Assembly: GCF_014645795.1 (NCBI RefSeq)
Contig: NZ_BMMK01000008.1
Coordinates: 102,067-166,066 of the forward strand
DNA from: Longimycelium tulufanense
GTDB lineage: Bacteria; Actinomycetota; Actinomycetes; Mycobacteriales; Pseudonocardiaceae
DNA length: 64,000 bases
Direction of reading: 5' to 3'
Shown here: positions 61,409 through 64,000 of the stretch, piece by piece
Layout: every line of letters begins with the position of its first letter
Position numbering within the stretch: the first letter of the stretch is position 1
The notes under the pieces: generated by a model
Told to the model about the DNA's origin: nothing
What the model saw: only the letters and a program-made list of their open reading frames with translations
The model's database searches: none
Program-made: the position numbers and the translations under genes

Positions 61409-63676
61409 GTGCGCAAAAATAATTCAGCTACGCCTAATTCTAGCATGTCGCGAGTTGAATTGTCAAAATTGGGATACGAGGCGGAACTTGCTGCTGCGCG
61501 GGAGCACGTTGCGTTCCTGTACCGGCGGCTCGACGCGGAGCGGGCGCTGGCAGCCGGGGAGCTGGTCCGGGTACTGCGCGACAATTCAGCGACCACGCCG
61601 GAGGAGCGATGGCAGCGCCAGGTCTCGGTGGATCGGCTGACGGCCAGGGTGCAACGGTTCCAGGCGGCCGAAAGCGGGCTGTGCTTCGGCCGGATCGACA
61701 GCTCTAAGGGGCAACGCACATATATCGGTCGCATCGGGCTGCTCGACGAGGAGAACGATTACGTGTCACTCCTCGTCGACTGGCGCGCCCCTGCGGCCCG
61801 TCCCTTCTACTGCGCAACGGCGGCCACCCCGGAAGGGCTGGTGCGTCGACGCCACTTTCACACCCGGGAGCGCAGTGTCCTCGGCATTGCCGACGACGTC
61901 TTCGACCTCGCGAACGCCGAGGGCACGCCGGGCAGTGACGGTGCACTGCTCGCCGCCCTGGACGCGCCCCGCGAAGCGACGATGCGCGACATCGTCGCCA
62001 CCATCCAAGCCGAGCAGGACGAAATCATCCGGCTGGACCATCGGGGCGTCCTGGTGATTCAGGGCGGCCCGGGAACGGGCAAGACCGCGGTCGCCCTGCA
62101 CCGCATCGCGTACCTGCTCTACACCCAGCGCAGGCGGCTCTCCCGATGGGGTGTCCTGGTGATCGGCCCGAACCCCGCCTTCCTCCACTACATCGGCAAT
62201 GTCCTGCCGTCGCTCGGCGAGACCGATGTCGTCTTCGCAGCGATGGGCGAGCTCCTACCAGGACTGCGTACCAGCACCGAGGACAGCGCGGCGGCCAAGC
62301 GCGTCAAGGGCAGCCTCGTGATGGTGGAGATGCTCGCCGCCGCAGTGGCCGATCGCCAGGAACTCCCCGAGGTCCCGATCGAGATCGAGCTGGAGGACGT
62401 CGTTGTCGAGCTGGACAGGGAGGTTGCTGCGCAGGCACGCGAACGGGCCCGCGCCACCGGATTGCGGCACAACGACGCCCGGCCAATCTTTCGCGACCAG
62501 TTGATTGCCGGACTGACCGAGCGCGCGGTCGACAAGATCGGCGAGGGCTGGTTGGAGCCAGCGGACCACGCGCTCCGTGCCGAGTTCGCCGCCGACGTGT
62601 GCCGTGAACTGTCGAGGAGCTCTCAACTCCGGACCGCGATCGATCTCCTTTGGCCCGAGCTGACGCCGCAGCGCCTGCTGGCTGACCTGTTCGGCTCACC
62701 CGCCCGCATCGCCGCAGCGGCGGGCGGGCTGGACGAGGTTGATCACGCCGCGTTGTACCGGGAGAAGGGCGACGACTGGACGGTGTCCGACGTACCGCTC
62801 CTTGATGAGGCCGCGGGTCTCCTCGGCACGGACGGCGGAGCAGAACAGCGAGCGGAGTCAGAGCGCCGGGAGCAGGCCGAATACGCAGAGGGCGTGCTGC
62901 AGATCCTTGACACCGATGAGGAACTCGACAACGAGGAGACCCTCCGCGCCGTCGATGTGATCGATCCGGAGCGCCTCGCCGAGCGAAACCTCGAGCGAGA
63001 CCATCGCTGCCTGGCCCAGCGAGCCGCCGCCGATCGTGAGTGGACCTACGGGCACGTCGTGGTGGACGAGGCGCAGGAACTCTCCGAGATGGACTGGCGG
63101 ATGATCATGCGCCGTTGCCCGAACAGGTCGATGACCATCGTCGGTGACCTCGCCCAACGCAACTCTCCCGCCGGTGCCCGCTCCTGGGCCGACATGCTCG
63201 ACCGGTACGTGCCCGGCCGTTGGGCCTGTCACCAGCTCACCGTCAACTACCGCACTCCTGCGGAAGTCATGGCAATCGCGGCCAAGGTGCTTGCGGCCGT
63301 CGGCGCGGAGTTCCAGCCGCCCGAGTCCGTTCGTAGCACCGGAATCCAACCCTGGGCGCAGCGTGTCGACCCCGGCGAACTGGCGACCACGCTGAACAGG
63401 ATCGTGCGGAGCGAGTCAGGCGAGGGAACACTCGCCGTGATCGCACCAGAAGACACCGAACTCGCCGCCAACGCGGACATCCGCACTCCTCGCCAGGTCA
63501 AGGGCCTGGAGTTCGACAGGGTCATCGTGCTGGAGCCGCACCAAATCCTCGCCGACCCCGAGCATGGCGCGGTGGACCTCTACGTCGCCCTGACCAGGGC
63601 AACCCAACGCCTCGGTGTGCTCCACACCGAGCCGCTCCCAGACATACTGGCGGGCCTAAGCCCACGGCAGGGATAG
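61409..63676 (+). CDS. HelD-like superfamily 1 ATPase
   Basis: A 755-residue ATPase of the UvrD-like HelD family, which binds RNA polymerase and frees it from stalled or drug-bound complexes in other bacteria. Motifs: RVELSKLGYEAELAAAREHVAFLYRRL (N-terminal coiled arm, core AELAAAREHV), IQGGPGTGKTAVALHRIAYL (Walker A, about residue 218), VVVDEAQELSEMDWRM (Walker B), IVGDLAQ, RQVKGLEFDRVIVLEP and YVALTRATQRLGVLH. The listed start is GTG 61409; ATG 61445 also fits, but neither has a ribosome site. The first 100 bases are unusually AT-rich for this window. I saw no rifamycin-associated element upstream, so a rifamycin link is unsupported. Confidence 0.9.
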   Translation: MRKNNSATPNSSMSRVELSKLGYEAELAAAREHVAFLYRRLDAERALAAGELVRVLRDNSATTPEERWQRQVSVDRLTARVQRFQAAESGLCFGRIDSSKGQRTYIGRIGLLDEENDYVSLLVDWRAPAARPFYCATAATPEGLVRRRHFHTRERSVLGIADDVFDLANAEGTPGSDGALLAALDAPREATMRDIVATIQAEQDEIIRLDHRGVLVIQGGPGTGKTAVALHRIAYLLYTQRRRLSRWGVLVIGPNPAFLHYIGNVLPSLGETDVVFAAMGELLPGLRTSTEDSAAAKRVKGSLVMVEMLAAAVADRQELPEVPIEIELEDVVVELDREVAAQARERARATGLRHNDARPIFRDQLIAGLTERAVDKIGEGWLEPADHALRAEFAADVCRELSRSSQLRTAIDLLWPELTPQRLLADLFGSPARIAAAAGGLDEVDHAALYREKGDDWTVSDVPLLDEAAGLLGTDGGAEQRAESERREQAEYAEGVLQILDTDEELDNEETLRAVDVIDPERLAERNLERDHRCLAQRAAADREWTYGHVVVDEAQELSEMDWRMIMRRCPNRSMTIVGDLAQRNSPAGARSWADMLDRYVPGRWACHQLTVNYRTPAEVMAIAAKVLAAVGAEFQPPESVRSTGIQPWAQRVDPGELATTLNRIVRSESGEGTLAVIAPEDTELAANADIRTPRQVKGLEFDRVIVLEPHQILADPEHGAVDLYVALTRATQRLGVLHTEPLPDILAGLSPRQG

Positions 63677-63680
63677 GGAG

Positions 63681-64000
63681 TCACGCGGGCCAAGGGGTGT
63701 CGAGGATGTGTGGGAGGCCGAGGCGGAAGCGTTCGGCGTCGATTCGCTTGGCCAGGTCGAACTCGGGGGGCTGGTAGCCGCTGAACAGCCGCACCCGTTC
63801 CGCGCGGGAGTCCGCGGCGTCAAGGAGGGCGTTCACGGCTCGCCGCCCCGCCTCGTTCGCCGTCTCCATCGAGGTGAAGTCGACGTTGCTGGGGGTACGG
63901 ACGTAGTCGGCGGCGAGGAACAGATTCGGTATCGCGGTGGCGGCATCGGGGCGCTGGAACCAGGAGCCCACCGTGTTGAGCAGGTAGGGCTCGTCGTTGG
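63681..64000 (-). CDS. FAD-dependent oxidoreductase, C-terminal part (cut by window end)
   Basis: The last 106 residues of an FAD/NAD-dependent oxidoreductase of the amine-oxidase/phytoene-desaturase kind. NLFLAADYVRTPSNVDFTSM with METANEAGRRAVNAL (about residues 25-60 of the visible part) is the FAD-binding end motif of this superfamily. The frame continues to the window edge (upstream residues NDEPYLLNTVGSW). It converges on helD with 4 bases between stops. Its substrate cannot be judged from this fragment. Confidence 0.75.
   Translation of the reverse strand, partial: NDEPYLLNTVGSWFQRPDAATAIPNLFLAADYVRTPSNVDFTSMETANEAGRRAVNALLDAADSRAERVRLFSGYQPPEFDLAKRIDAERFRLGLPHILDTPWPA

Overview
The window is high-GC DNA with tightly overlapping genes, many GTG starts (also TTG), and GGAGG-type ribosome sites. 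This gene style, together with the protein families (Mrp antiporter, type II cholesterol oxidase, XRE regulator with TPR-like repeats, HelD, SNF2 plus SWIM pair), points to an actinomycete, most likely of the Pseudonocardiales. That placement is inference from gene content; no rRNA or other marker gene is present.

Layout. (1) 1-1628: the end of an Mrp Na+/H+ antiporter operon (mrpD partial, E, F, G). (2) 1760-6311: a small GHKL-type ATPase on the minus strand, a 569-residue secreted protein of unknown function, and a Tat-exported VAO-type cholesterol oxidase. (3) 6312-6964: a gene-free stretch holding a strong hairpin. (4) 6965-23882: an exopolysaccharide locus. It has an initiating sugar-phosphate transferase, a cassette for a branched (C-methylated) CDP/NDP-deoxysugar (C-methyltransferase, glucose-1-phosphate cytidylyltransferase, PIG-L deacetylase, SDR, 3,5-epimerase), a methyltransferase-like/GT2 fusion, a Wzz-like protein with a repetitive tail, a Wzy/ligase, two GT2, a Wzx flippase and a GH6 lipoprotein, then GT4 and WecG genes on the opposite strand. 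(5) 23999-29292: GNAT, class III aminotransferase, YwaF-type membrane protein, small putative Zn protein, XRE regulator, NUDIX. (6) 29455-31853: a radical SAM protein of the Tes/MJ0619 type with a SAM methyltransferase. (7) 32028-39849: a reduced complex I operon, nuoA-X-H-J-K-L-M-N, with none of the Fe-S or NADH subunits; X is an unusual 324-residue soluble protein. (8) 39893-42984: a small anchored protein and a DrrAB-like ABC exporter. (9) 43460-58482: a six-gene secondary-lipid/polyketide operon. (10) 58667-63676: small ORF, SNF2 ATPase, SWIM protein, HelD. (11) from 63681: the end of an FAD-dependent oxidoreductase that runs off the window.

The most striking system is the operon at 43460-58482. 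Protein one joins two nitronate-monooxygenase/enoyl-reductase-like barrels to KS-AT-ACP-KR. Protein two is KS-AT-DH-PPTase. A discrete ACP, an alpha/beta hydrolase, a GT1 glycosyltransferase and a membrane-anchored methyltransferase follow with almost no gaps. Together they look like a consolidated PUFA-synthase-like machine whose lipid is released, glycosylated and methylated. The divergent ABC-2 exporter may move the product. A palindrome (GGTCAA-N3-TTGACC) overlaps the -35 box of a good promoter upstream. Second in interest is the membrane-arm-only complex I with its orphan soluble subunit, next to a radical SAM/methyltransferase pair.
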